Positions 23,177 to 34,228 of a stretch of DNA of 64,000 nucleotides are shown here, piece by piece. This DNA is from Cryptomeria japonica (Eukaryota; Streptophyta; Pinopsida; Cupressales; Cupressaceae). The stretch spans positions 479,104,900 through 479,168,899 of the forward strand of contig NC_081406.1 of NCBI RefSeq assembly GCF_030272615.1, given 5' to 3'. Each line of letters starts with the position of its first letter. Position 1 is the stretch's first letter. A program made the translations under genes and the position numbers. A model generated the notes under the pieces. It saw nothing but the letters and a program-made list of their open reading frames with translations, was not told where the DNA came from and made no database searches.

Positions 23177-26130
23177 TGTGAGGCCCTACCCCGACTCATC
23201 CTAGCATTTCAGTGATTTTCATGTTGATACTATTATGGTGCTTTATTTTTATGCATTATGGATTTAGAACTTATATGATTCCATGATTTGGATAACATTG
23301 ATGTATATTGATGCTTCATTTCTATGCATTATAGGTATAGAACTCTATATGATTCTAGAATAGGATAACTTTGAGATGATGTATGTCATTATTGGATTTG
23401 TAGGACTTTACTATGATGATAGAAATAGGATGCATGTCTTATGTATGGATCAAAATTATGAGGATTATGATAATTACTTATGTGGATTTATTTGGATATA
23501 AGATATATTGATTTTGTTTAATGTCAATTGTATGCAGAGTGTTTGATGTGTATTCTTATTCGTGTGTTTAATTTTATGAGGTTATTTGGAATTACTAATG
23601 TGTAATTGAGTTGCGTAGGAAAATTATCCATGTGACCATGGAAATACTATGGAGAACCAAACCTACACCTATGTATGTTCGTAAAACCAGGGGTTGTCTA
23701 TTTGGAGAGACAACACCCCATATGTATCATATTTTATTTGTGAAAGTAAATGTTGCATGTGTGTTAAATTGAATTTATTAATTTGTGTAAATCCAACAAG
23801 AGAAAAATTCCATGTGTAATTCTGTAATGTATTTTATTGTGTCACTTGACACATGTGCTGATTTGTGTCTTGATTTTTGACTTGTCTCTTGGAGAGAGTT
23901 GGTTCAACCATAGCCCTTTTCAAACATTTGAATGTGATCCCAAATTTTCCTTGGGTAGAGAGTCTTTGGAGTGGTCAACTCAGGTTTGACCCGAAAGTTA
24001 ACTTCAGATGGGTTTCTAAGGGGTCAAATGGACTCCTAGGGGTAGTTTAAAGGTTTTTCCTAAAGTCCATAAGGTATACCTATGGGTTAGGAGTATTTTT
24101 AGGCATGTGACTACTCCCATGTGATTGTTTAGTCACCTTAAAAAGTGGGTTTCCTAAGGTGAGCGAAAATTCAATTTAGAAGGTTCCATCTAGGTTAGAT
24201 AACCTTCCTTATTGATGTGAGATTTTTTTCCCCACTCTCTCTTACTTTTTCCTTTTTCAGTTTTAGTAACCTGTGAGAACTCTCATTGAGGCCTTCTTAG
24301 GAAAGGATTAGGGACTTAGTGGGTAATCACCCACTCTCCATTTTTTTGGAGATATTGCAATTTTGAAAAGAATAGTTTTGGGATAGAAATTTGGCTAAGT
24401 GTAGAAGAAAGGATTGTGGAATTGGGTTGCTCATCCTCAAACTAGTTCTAGCAAACCTTTGGGAAAATTGAAGGTTGGTTCATCTTCTCCCTTTCACGTT
24501 GCATGTTTATGTTGGAAAGATTATTTGTATGTAAAAGTTGTTTTCTTGTATTTTCCTTTGTGTAATTATTATGTGACCTATCTATTATTTCTTTTATGCA
24601 TTTTCTTGTGATTTGGGAGTAACCAAGTCCTTCTACTCTTGGGAGAGTAGGATGGTCTTGTGGGCGGAAGGAGTTTGATAGCCTTCAAGTGAGAGGCTCT
24701 CATTATGAGAGTGATCTCAAGGGTTGTATATGTGACCCTTGCTGCATAGCCTTGTTTATGTATTTGGGGGTCATTAGGAGAGAAAGTATGGCATGAATGC
24801 CTTGGGGGGCATAAGGATGTGGGGTTAATGAACTTATGATATATCTTTGTTTGCCATGAGATGGATTTGTGATCTACCATTCTTGCAGTCTCCTCAGGGT
24901 ATTTGGTCCACTTCCACCCATGTAAAAACATCACATTTTGTGATGAAGTGTAGCCTTGGTTGGGAAAGTGTTGTGTGTTTTTGCCTTGCTTCTTGTGTTT
25001 GCTTGAGTGTAACCTGTCTAGGGCTTGGTTCTTCAAGCTTGAGGGTGGCTTCTAGAAAGCCTAGGCTAGGAGATGAGCTCTCCATGGTCATAGCCTTATG
25101 ATTTATTTGCAGGTTGCTTGGAAAGAAAAGGAAAAAAAGACAAGTTAGAAGTTGTTGGTTTTACTTGATTTGTAGAGAAAGATTAGGGAATGGGATATCA
25201 TATTTTAGTTGCAGCAATGTAAAGAAAAAGATATATGTTGTATTTATTTTGAAAAGCAATGTATCCATTTTATTTAAAGTCCTCATTCAATAGATATGAG
25301 AGGCTAGTTGGGTATCTCACCCATTTGTAATGTTGACTATATTGTATTCTAAATATGTTTTAAAGAAATGCATTATTCTATCAAGTTATTATTGCAAAAG
25401 AAAAGAAATGTTTATTTTTGGTTTAAGTTCCTATAGTTATTGAAATAATATTTATTGTACTCATGTTATTTTTGAAAATAAAAGTTCATTTTATCCCCTT
25501 ATGCATATTGAAGTAATGGAAATGAGAAAAGTAGTAAGCTTGCATGTTAGTAAAAGAAAAGTAAGCATTTTTTTTATTCCCAGTTACATATTATGGTTAA
25601 ATAGATTTAAATTGTCTATCTCTAAGGTTTATTTTAAATGATTTCTAGGCTAATGTAGTTGTTGTTAAAATTTATTAAATTTTGTCATTATATTAATTGC
25701 ATAAAGTAAATCTAAAACTAATAGTCTATCTCTAAAGATAGCAACTAGATTTTTATTTTTTTTAAAAGGAAAGAAATACCCTATTTAAATCTATTAGCTT
25801 TGTAAACCCGCTTTATGTGATTTAAGGAAAAAGAAATATAAACAGTTTGTTTAAAGTAAATAAAAGAAAAATTGCCCCCATTTCCATGATGTCAATACCT
25901 TGTTAATTTTTGCATAATTTAGAAGGCAAAGAAAGTATATTCATAATCAGGTATATTTGAAATTTAATCTATCCCTAAAATATCATAATTATATATATAT
26001 ATATATATGAGTGTAACTATATATATATATATATATTTTAAAAAAAAATTTAATAATTTTTTAAAAAAATGGTAAAAATGTTTGGGGACCCTCAGCCCTT
26101 GCAGAACCCTCGCAGGGCAGCCACCCCGCG

Positions 26131-26300
26131 CTGTGGGCGGCGACCCCTAGCGGCGGCCGCAGCCACACTGTGGGCCGCAACCCACAGATGGGGTGGCTCC
26201 GCCCCTTGTGGGCGGTGCCCCATAGTAGCAGTGGCAGCCATGCTGTGGGTTGCATCCCATAGCGGCAGCCAAGGCCGCCTCTGTGGGCTGTGACCCGCAG
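26131..26300. repeat. Array of five ~20-bp imperfect palindromes in the solo LTR
   Basis: Units of the form CTGTGGG-N6-CCCACAG start at 26131, 26168, 26206, 26243 and 26281, a strict 37-38-bp period. The copy at 26168-26187 has a perfect seven-base stem. The position in the LTR matches the CCACTGTG array of the intact Tekay LTRs, but the palindrome sequence differs. Confidence 0.85.
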
Positions 26301-26340
26301 GCACGGCTGTGGCCGTCCCTGCGGGGAGCCCCTGTGGCCT

Positions 26341-26358
26341 CCCCCCCCCCCCCCCCCC
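26341..26358 (+). repeat. Poly-C run
   Basis: About 18 consecutive C residues directly follow the palindrome array. Assembly or slippage error is possible in such a run. Confidence 0.85.
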
Positions 26359-27298
26359 ACCACTGCACCAACAATGAAACCCTATGACTGCCCTCCATCC
26401 ACCTCCACCCGCTCTCCCTTTGACCTGCAAACAAAAAAATGGAATAACATAGTTGAGCCCTAGCCCAAAAATAGGGTTAGGGCAAGACAATAAGGTGAGA
26501 GAAAAATAGGGTAGAGGGTGGGGGTATTTTATAATATTTAGTTAGGTTACATGGGGTATTTTTATAATAATGTTTGTCTAGAAAATAAATATCCTCATAT
26601 ATAAATATATATGTGTTTAATGAATATATATATATAGTTAAAAATTTAAATGTATAAATCTAACTTGAGTTTAATTATTTTATTTAAACATTCATATTTT
26701 ATATACGATTATATAAACATTTGAATATGATGTTTAAATCTTAAATTCTTTAAAGCTTTATATTTTAGGAAATTATAACGATTCCTTTTGTAAGATATTT
26801 GGCTATAGGGGGATTATTGTAGTCCACCTAAATTTAGGCTTGTCGAGATTAAACTTTATAGGAAAATTTTTATTATGGATTTATTTAGCCCTTTAGTCAA
26901 ATTTTAGATACATTATAATTATTGTTAAAACAAATCATGGGATTTAAAAATCCAATTGCTAGAGATAATTTAATTAATTCCTACAATGATTAAAAAGATT
27001 AATTGAGATTAATAATATCTCTTGTCAATTAATTTAGAGGTTTTTGCTTAAATGAATTTATTATTTATTAATTGATGAGATAATAATAAATTCTTTGGAG
27101 AGTTAATTTTCCACATGCAATTTAGACTACCCCGCTTACTTGATATAGTTGCTTAAATTAACTTTAGTTGAAGAAGAATTCAAACGTAGTTAAGACGAGA
27201 CTTGATACTACATTATTTTAGCAAACTTAGTTTTATTAGAACATGTTTAAAAAAAATAAAATTCCATTTGTGCCCAAAAGTTTGGGCATGACATAATG

Positions 27299-28491
27299 CT
27301 GCTCTAGTCATGTGGTCACTAAAGAAGGATGAGAGTAAAAAGAGGAAAAGTGTATTAGATTCTAGTCTCCTAGGAGGCATGATTGTAAAGACAATCCAAG
27401 ATATAGGGGTAGTGGAAGTTGCAAGCACAGTTTTGGAGACTACAAAGTTCAATGTGGCAGTAGCAGAAAAGGAGGCAAAAGAAAAGGTAAATCTCCAATT
27501 GAAATTGGAAACCATCTTAAAGGCTTACAATGAGGCGAAAGAAGGAATAGCCAATAGAGATAGTATTATTACTAGACTTCAGAGTCAGTTGGTAGGTAAG
27601 CACCATCCAGGTGAATCCTCTACTCTTCTGATAGCCTCCTCTCCAGCAAGACCTCCACCTACTAGTCCCATTATAGAATATCCCCCTTCTCTTATGCTTT
27701 CTGGTTTCCAGTCAGCTGAAACTGTCCAACATGAGTTGGAAAAGTCAAAAAAAGCTCAAGTCTTGTTTGTAAGCAAGTATGAAGAAAAGATAAAAGCCAC
27801 AATTTTGAAGTTTGCTAATTCGGTCAAGGCCTCTATTGTACACATTTCTATGAAAGGGATCCTGAATATCCTGATTGAATTAAGAGAGGATGAAACCACC
27901 TTAGAACCAATCCTTAATAAGTGGATGCCTAGAGGTAAGGAGTTAGATCTTATGTGCTCATCCCATGCAGATGCAAAGGAAAATGACAATCTTAGGTCCA
28001 CTAGTGATTTTATAAAAGAAATGAATATACTCTCAGAGGAAAGGGCAAGTGTAAAAAGAAAAGCCCAACTATATAGAAAAGAATATTTAGATCACAAATA
28101 TGAATTGTTTCCAGGTGGTTGTGTCGGTCCAATTCAGTTAAAAAAAGAGAAGGTATGGCTATAAGAGCTGGACCACAAATTATCCCAAAGGGTTAATGAA
28201 ATCACTAACACTAATGACACATCCTTATTTGTCCAAACAATTGAAGAAATTGAAAAGGTGAAATCACATTATGGTTTCATAGAAATAGACATTGGGCAGT
28301 TAAGGGTCATTTGGAAAAGGATCGAAGGAATGAAATAGAAGATTGTTATATTTGCTTGGTCAAGTGATGACATGTTCTAGGAGTGGAAGAGCAAATATGT
28401 CAGACAAAAGGAAGATGCTCCAGAGGAGGTAGAAGAGGTTGCAATAGAACAACAAACAGAAGAGGTCGTTGATATTGAAAAAGACTTGTAA
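27299..28491 (+). pseudogene. Unrecognised accessory ORF, 3' part
   Basis: Continues the frame of 21381-23176 after the solo LTR. The main open stretch (to 28164) is Lys/Glu-rich with long predicted coiled coils, a Pro/Ser-rich linker (about 27615-27700) and further helices. Stops at 28162, near 28336 and near 28378 break the tail, and the frame closes at TAA 28489-28491 after an acidic Glu/Val-rich end. Nothing in it resembles RT, integrase or a known enzyme. The coiled coils suggest a structural or oligomerising role. Confidence 0.5.
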
Positions 28492-29383
28492 CTATTTCTT
28501 GGAGAGTATCAGAGTTTGTAGCAAACTTTTTTAGGAATGTTCAAAGCTTGTATGCATCCATAATGTTATAAATGGATACCAGGACTAGTGTAAAAGGGAT
28601 CACAAGAATTTTGTAAAGAAACTCTATAGAAATATATCTAGGTTTTTCTAGTTATTATAGAGAATACTTTGAGTTATGTAAGATTTTTTCAAAATGAATA
28701 TCAATATACAGATCAGAAAACTTTCGAGCCTAAACCTGTGTTGTCTTCTGGTGTGCTTTTAGTAATTTACTAGTTTCATTTGAGTAATCTAGGGTTATTC
28801 AACTGAAAATGGATTGTAATGCAATCTTTATGGATATGTTTCTTAGCTTTTCTCTTCAGGAGAGGAATTAAATACGCATGAAATATCTCTGTCAGTAGGT
28901 TACTTTGTTTGAAGCTTTGAATTTGATAAACACTATTTAGTTTAACAAGAAAGAACTCTTATATATGTTAGGCATGTATGGGGTGGGTTAATAGAAGCCG
29001 AAGTGATGAGATGTATGGGGATGTTTAATTTTGAAATCCTTGCTTAATTTAGATGACTCTGTAGCCTGGATTAGGCACTGGTATCAGTTGTAGTTTTCTT
29101 TCTACATCTCTTGAGGATCAATACTGAAAATGAGCATAAGTTTTCCTTTATTATTTCAGTTTATGTTGAGGTGATAAAATCCACTGGTTTTTGGACACTA
29201 GTTTACTATTCACAAAAGGTATACCTGCCTGAACTTTGGATAAGTTCAAAGTGTAGAAGATTCTTGAAACCTTGTCATATGTTACTCTAAGGTTATTTTT
29301 TCTTTGATCTCTTCATTTGCAGATAGAGTTATTCATTTTCTTACAGGGGATAAGAGGGAATCAGAATTTGAGACCAATAAAAG
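28492..29383 (+). other. Candidate LTR remnant upstream of the outer Tat-like gag
   Basis: No ORF is supported. The stretch ends directly at a Tat-type primer-binding site, so its right part should be the 5' LTR of the outer element. No matching 3' LTR remains in the window and the left boundary cannot be set. Confidence 0.35.
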
Positions 29384-29401
29384 TGGCAACTCTGCTGGGG
29401 A
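29384..29401 (+). promoter_or_regulatory. Primer-binding site, probably tRNA-Arg type (Tat/Ogre-like)
   Basis: TGGCAACTCTGCTGGGGA closely resembles the TGGCGACTC-type site that plant Tat/Ogre elements use with tRNA-Arg. The tRNA assignment is from family knowledge; the sequence differs by one base from the form I know. Confidence 0.55.
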
Positions 29402-29663
29402 GAGTCATAGTGTGTATCTATGTCGTAGATTGGTACCTGAATTAGTTCAGAAGTTGTTTGGATATCTGTGTTGTGAAAAATTGCCTGATATTTAATTTGT
29501 GTTATCTGTCTCTTTGAAAATCTTCATGATTTTTGTTTTAAAAAATTGGCAAGTTTTTTGTCTAAAGCTTGTTTTCTTATTTCCCACAATTTTTGTGGGT
29601 GGCGACTGAAAAATATAACCAGTCCTTTTAAATAAGTGAAATTCTTTTTAGAAAACAAGCATA

Positions 29664-30722
29664 ATGCAGAGAGGAAGGAACACCAGGTCTTTCATCAATA
29701 AGCATCCTCATGAGACATTTCAAGAGGGATTACCTGAACAATCATGGAGAGGCCAGAAAAGATCAATTGTACATGAGCCATCTAATGTTGCTTGGGTACA
29801 GAAGAGCATCAATACGAGTAAGTCATCTGAGAGACCCATCTATGCAAATTCAAATTCTTCTTCCCATAAATTTGAGCATGATATTTTAGATTTCCATTCT
29901 GGTTTGTTTGGAAATATTGAAGATGTCCAAGTTTCAAATCAGGTGATCTCCCGTGCTAGTTTTTTTGGGAAAGACAGAAGTAGTTCAAACATTAAGAGAG
30001 ATTCTATACCTAGAAAATTGATGGAAACATCAGTTTAATTGATATTGACCAAGTCAATATCTCAGACTCTGAAGAAATCTTCCCTGATGATGATAAGGTA
30101 TCCCAAGAAATTGAAGTTGTGAACAGAAGAGTCCATCATTTAATTTCCTTAAGAACACAAAAGGAAGCAGATAAAGAGAGAGAGAGGTGAAAGCAAAATT
30201 GATGGAGAGAGACAGGCTTCTAAGACAAATTGCTGACCTTGAGCTATTTAGCCAAGAAAAAGCCAAGAGTGAGGATGAAGGTCCACTGATTAGAGAAATC
30301 CTAGTTCCCAAGACCAAACCTACATATAAGTCAGTAGTGCAACCAAATAGGGAAGTCCTTACTGACCCACAACCTGTTAGAAATAATGTTGACAAAGGAA
30401 AGCATAAATGCATGGAAGGTGGGTCTGGATCTAAGACTACAGTGGAGATCTCTCACATGTTATCTACACATGAAAGAGAGATGGAAAGGATGAGGAAAGA
30501 GAAAGAAGATTTGCAAATGGAGTTAGAGAAAGCTGAATTAGAAGTAGCCAATCAAGAAGTTAAAAGAAAGATTAGCTATCTGAAGGCTCCTCCTATCATG
30601 TTCCCCTCAATAGACCTAAATAAACCTATTCCTCAGCAAACTTCACTCCCTCCAGTTAAAATTCAAACAACCTTGCCTATTAGCACTACCATAGCCAATC
30701 AAGCCCCTTTTATTAACCAAGG
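29664..30722 (+). pseudogene. Outer Tat-like element: gag, N-terminal part
   Basis: ATG at 29664 starts a polar, low-complexity N-terminus. After TAA at 30036 and a frame change, 30187-30722 encodes a Glu/Lys/Arg-rich coiled coil with a Pro-rich end. At 30722 the ORF runs into the LTR of the nested element; the last dozen residues of the raw ORF (to 30765) are LTR sequence, not gag. The frame resumes exactly at 48308 on the far side, after one copy of the CAAGG target. Role: N-terminal part of the capsid polyprotein. Confidence 0.65.
30718..30722 (+). repeat. Target-site duplication CAAGG, left copy
   Basis: CAAGG lies immediately before the nested Tat element and recurs at 48303-48307. Confidence 0.93.
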
Positions 30723-32131
30723 TGTAGATCAGGAAATTGAAAATCATCAAAACAATAGCAATTAGGACAACCACAAAACCTAAAGCTGCTATGAAAGCAA
30801 TCCCAATCCAATCAATGAAGACATAAAGACAAGATATTCAAATCAAATGAAATCGAAGCAAACTGATGCAGATATCTCTTTCATGTGGCTCAATTGTTCT
30901 TCTTCCACCTTCAAATTTGATGTGGATCTCACCTACAAGTGCAAAATGCAAGTGGAAAGCAAGTTGTTGAGAGATGAAATTCATAGCATAAGGTTACTCA
31001 AAAATGTGATTGATTCCTCTCATTGAACAAAATCATCCAATTTATAGACAAATTGGAGAGAGGACAAGATTAGCATGAAGAGATTTGAAAGGAAATTCAA
31101 ATCAAGAATGGCAAAATTATGACAAATGTATGACAATTTCTATGCAAGGTGTATGACAAATTATGACAAATTATGACAAGATTGAAATGCCATTCCCATG
31201 ACAAAAGGGAAGAGAGAAAATAGCCTCCATGATTGCAACAAATGGAAGCATAAACATAGGAGAAAATGAGGGAATGAAATTAGGGGAAATATTAGAAAAA
31301 TTAAAGAAAATAGGAGAAATAGAAATTAGGAATTAGGAGAAATTAGCAAATTAGAAAATTGAGGAAAAAGATGAAATAGAAATTAGGTGAATTAATTAAT
31401 AGGTTTTCATCCATTAATTAATTCATGAAAGAGACCTAGGACTAAATAAATAGATTTATTTAACCCACAAAGAAGAAGAAAAGGATTAAATGAACAAATC
31501 ATAAAACCCTAGAAATAAGAGGACAAGGAATTAGGTCAAGACAACAAGAAATTAATGTAGGTTCAATCATGATTCTGATTGACAAAGGACCAATGATAAA
31601 TGATTGAGATTGGCTGACAAAAATCAATGACAAATTGACCAAGATTGACAAGGAGATCAAATTGATAGGTGCCAATTGACGAGGAACAATGACTAATCGA
31701 TCCAAATTGACATGATTGAAAAAGACAAGGATTGATGATGAATCGATCACAAAATGACAAGATTGACAAGTTGATAATCGCAAATGATTACTAATAAGAT
31801 AAAGATGATTGAAAGATTGACAAGAGGATAAAACCCTAATTCCATCATCGATTAGGATTGACGATGTCCAAAATGATGATAAATGAGCATGCACCATGAT
31901 GCAATAGGATAAGATCGACCAAAATCATGACTGAAGATTGCTATCGATAAGACCTAATTTGAAAGTGAGAAAAATGAGGAATGCAGAAGGAGGACTCAAT
32001 GCTCGCAAATGATAAAGACCAAGTGCACAACATAGAAGAAATGTTAATGTGAGGCAAGAACCCTAAAATAAGACAATGCGCAAATGTTAAAGTATGACTC
32101 CACAAGCGTTGACAATTTTTAGATGTCTACA
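30723..32131 (-). repeat. 3' LTR of the nested Tat element
   Basis: 1409 bp, TGTAGATCAGG to GTCTACA on the plus strand. It is rich in ATTGACAA-like words. Relative to the partner LTR it has 54 extra bases between two GATTGACAAG copies (31761 and 31815); the partner has one copy there, indicating a deletion between short direct repeats. Confidence 0.93.
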
Positions 32132-32149
32132 TTTTGCCCCTCTTTGAGA
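32132..32149 (-). promoter_or_regulatory. Polypurine tract of the nested Tat element
   Basis: The minus strand reads CAAAGAGGGGCAAAA directly before the 3' LTR. Confidence 0.75.
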
Positions 32150-33017
32150 CAATGCAATTCTAAGCGTTGTTTCAAAGAACAATAATGAAAATGCCCCAGA
32201 CAATAACAATAACATATGCATGCCCCCTCGAGGAATTGGCCAGAAAAATCCAGAAAAGAGGCCAAGTGATCGATAAGAATGGCAAAAGATGATAGGTTCG
32301 AATGGATCAAAAATCGAAGGTCAAGTGCACAAAGGACAAGCAATGGAAGGCACAAAAGACCACAACCATCATAAGATGGAGAGCATGCACGTCCATCTAG
32401 GTACTGACAAAGATCTATATAGGAGACAAGGAGAAGAAAAAGAGTTCATTTGCACTGGCCAAAGTGGAGGAGTTGTTGCTCAGGAAAAAGGACCCTTGCA
32501 GAGAGATGGAGAACATTCCAATGGTAGATCACCTTGGGGAACGTGTACACACCTACAAATGACCCGACAACGCGGGAGTAGCGGTATGTAGCTCAAAAAC
32601 CCATATGTTCAATTTCATGAATTTTGCTTGATTGCGAGATATTGCAAGGACCATAGGGGAGGGAAAAATGTAGATCTGTGCCTGTGTAGAGATGTTCTAT
32701 GCCTATGTAAGGTACATGGGTGCAGCTTGATGCTACACAAGTGCAAGACAGTGTGCACAAGTGCAATTGTGCACTTATGACTCTAGTTTGACCGAAAGTA
32801 GCACACAGATGATCCTGAAAAGAGGGATAAGGGTAGGATAGGTCAAAAATAGATAAGAAAACCCTGATTAGTGCATGAAACATGGAAATGCAGCCCTTAG
32901 GAGAAAACCCTAAAACTGACAAATTGTGCCCCAATTGTGATGCAGAGTCGACAATATCCATTGATCACGTGGGAGAACAAACCTGACTACTTCATGTTGT
33001 GATACAAACTCAGGAGT

Positions 33018-34228
33018 ACTGACAAAGACACATTAGCATGACTTGGATTATACTACATTATGTACATGCCCAAGATTAGGGAAAACATAGGACTTCTCAC
33101 CTCATTGGCCGAGCGATGGCATTCAGAGACTTCCTCTTTCCATCTTCCGACTGGAGATGCGACTATGACACTAGAGGACGTGTGGCACATCCTCTGCATT
33201 CTGATTCATGGGGAGATGGTGGTGTACGATCCAGTAATAGGGAGAGACTCTTTGTGCAAATTATTTGAGTGCGACGCAGATGACCTTGATATCATAGAGA
33301 GGGAGATCTGCTAGGAGACCATGGCAGCAGAGTATGATCAGCGATATGTGGTGATAGCAGTGGTTATGGCATGCCTATTAGCAGGTGACAGACGAGGACA
33401 TGGTTTCCCTATTGGATGGTGATAGAGGGGACTGTATACGCATGGGGACCATGTGTGCTTGCCATGCTATATTTTTAGTTGCATGAGATAGCATATCAGA
33501 GGGTACAGACTTTGAGCTGTGGGGTCACACTTTTATAGGTATGGGCATTTGAGCACATAGCCATATGTCGGCTGATTGCAGAGAGACAGGTAGTACCACA
33601 TCGACCATATGTCTACTGCTATGGGGAAGTGTTGAGATAGGGTCCATTCAGATACATATTGTATTGGCGACATGAGCTAGATAGGTTGAGAGGCTTCACA
33701 TGGAGGCCATATCATGATTGCCCTAGATGGTCAGATGATGGCGATGAGCTACCGTATTGCAGATAGGAGAGATACCTGATTGGGTGACCAGTGAATCACC
33801 AGAGAGTGATTGAGATGTATCTGCTAGAGAGAGTCAAACGATAGTTTCGAGAGAGGGAAGATGTACCGATAGGGACTGCACACTTTGCCCGATCCCACAG
33901 AGAGACGAGTCAGTGGGGGAGGATGATTCAACCACACATAGCATATGCTAACTTCATATAGCTATAGCGGAGATAGTGCGATTGGAGAGCAGATGTTGTA
34001 GATGTCGGGATGACAAAGGAGTATGAGCAATGGTTTGCACGACAGCGGCTAGTGCCATTGACGGATCCTGATGTTCTAGTACCTAGGAGACAGAAGGACT
34101 TCCCACTCATTGGAGAGGAGGAGGATGATGATGAGGGAGAGGAGGAGGGAGATGATGAGGAGGAAGATGATGAGGAGGGAGATGATCAGGACGAGGGGGA
34201 TGAGGAGGCTGAGGAGGATGATGATTGA
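33018..34228 (+). pseudogene. Plant mobile domain (PMD) gene, antisense inside the Tat element
   Basis: Plus-strand ORF 33060-33314 contains the PMD signature LTSLAERWHSETSSFHLP followed by TMTLEDVWHILCILIHGE. After a TAG at 33312, PMD-like blocks continue with many stops (a Gly-His-Gly-Phe-Pro-Ile-Gly-Trp block near 33390, then Trp-rich sequence to about 33720). 34010-34228 gives a C-terminal part with YEQWFARQRLVPL and an Asp/Glu tail. PMD proteins (MAIN/MAIL family) act in plant silencing and genome stability, and PMDs also occur in TEs. It lies between integrase and the 3' LTR, opposite in strand to pol. The helical, stop-ridden sequence to about 34680 may be its coiled-coil end. It is now inactive. 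Confidence 0.7.

Larger units (their letters stand above)
23177..27293 (+). mobile_element. Solo LTR of a diverged Tekay-type element
   Basis: About 4.12 kb, from TGTGAGGCC to GGGCATGACA, with the same order of sequence blocks as the Tekay LTRs at 8734 and 17480 but many substitutions. It is flanked by TAATG on both sides and has no internal region, so it is a solo LTR made by LTR-LTR recombination. It lies inside an ORF whose frame is continuous once the insert and one target copy are disregarded. Inside are an AT run near 25990-26035, a GC-rich hairpin array (26131-26300) and a poly-C run near 26342. Confidence 0.93.

Noticed and set aside
30723-30765. C-terminal residues of the ORF at 30187-30765
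   Set aside because: This stretch is the start of the nested LTR, and the identical sequence occurs at 46948. It is not part of gag.
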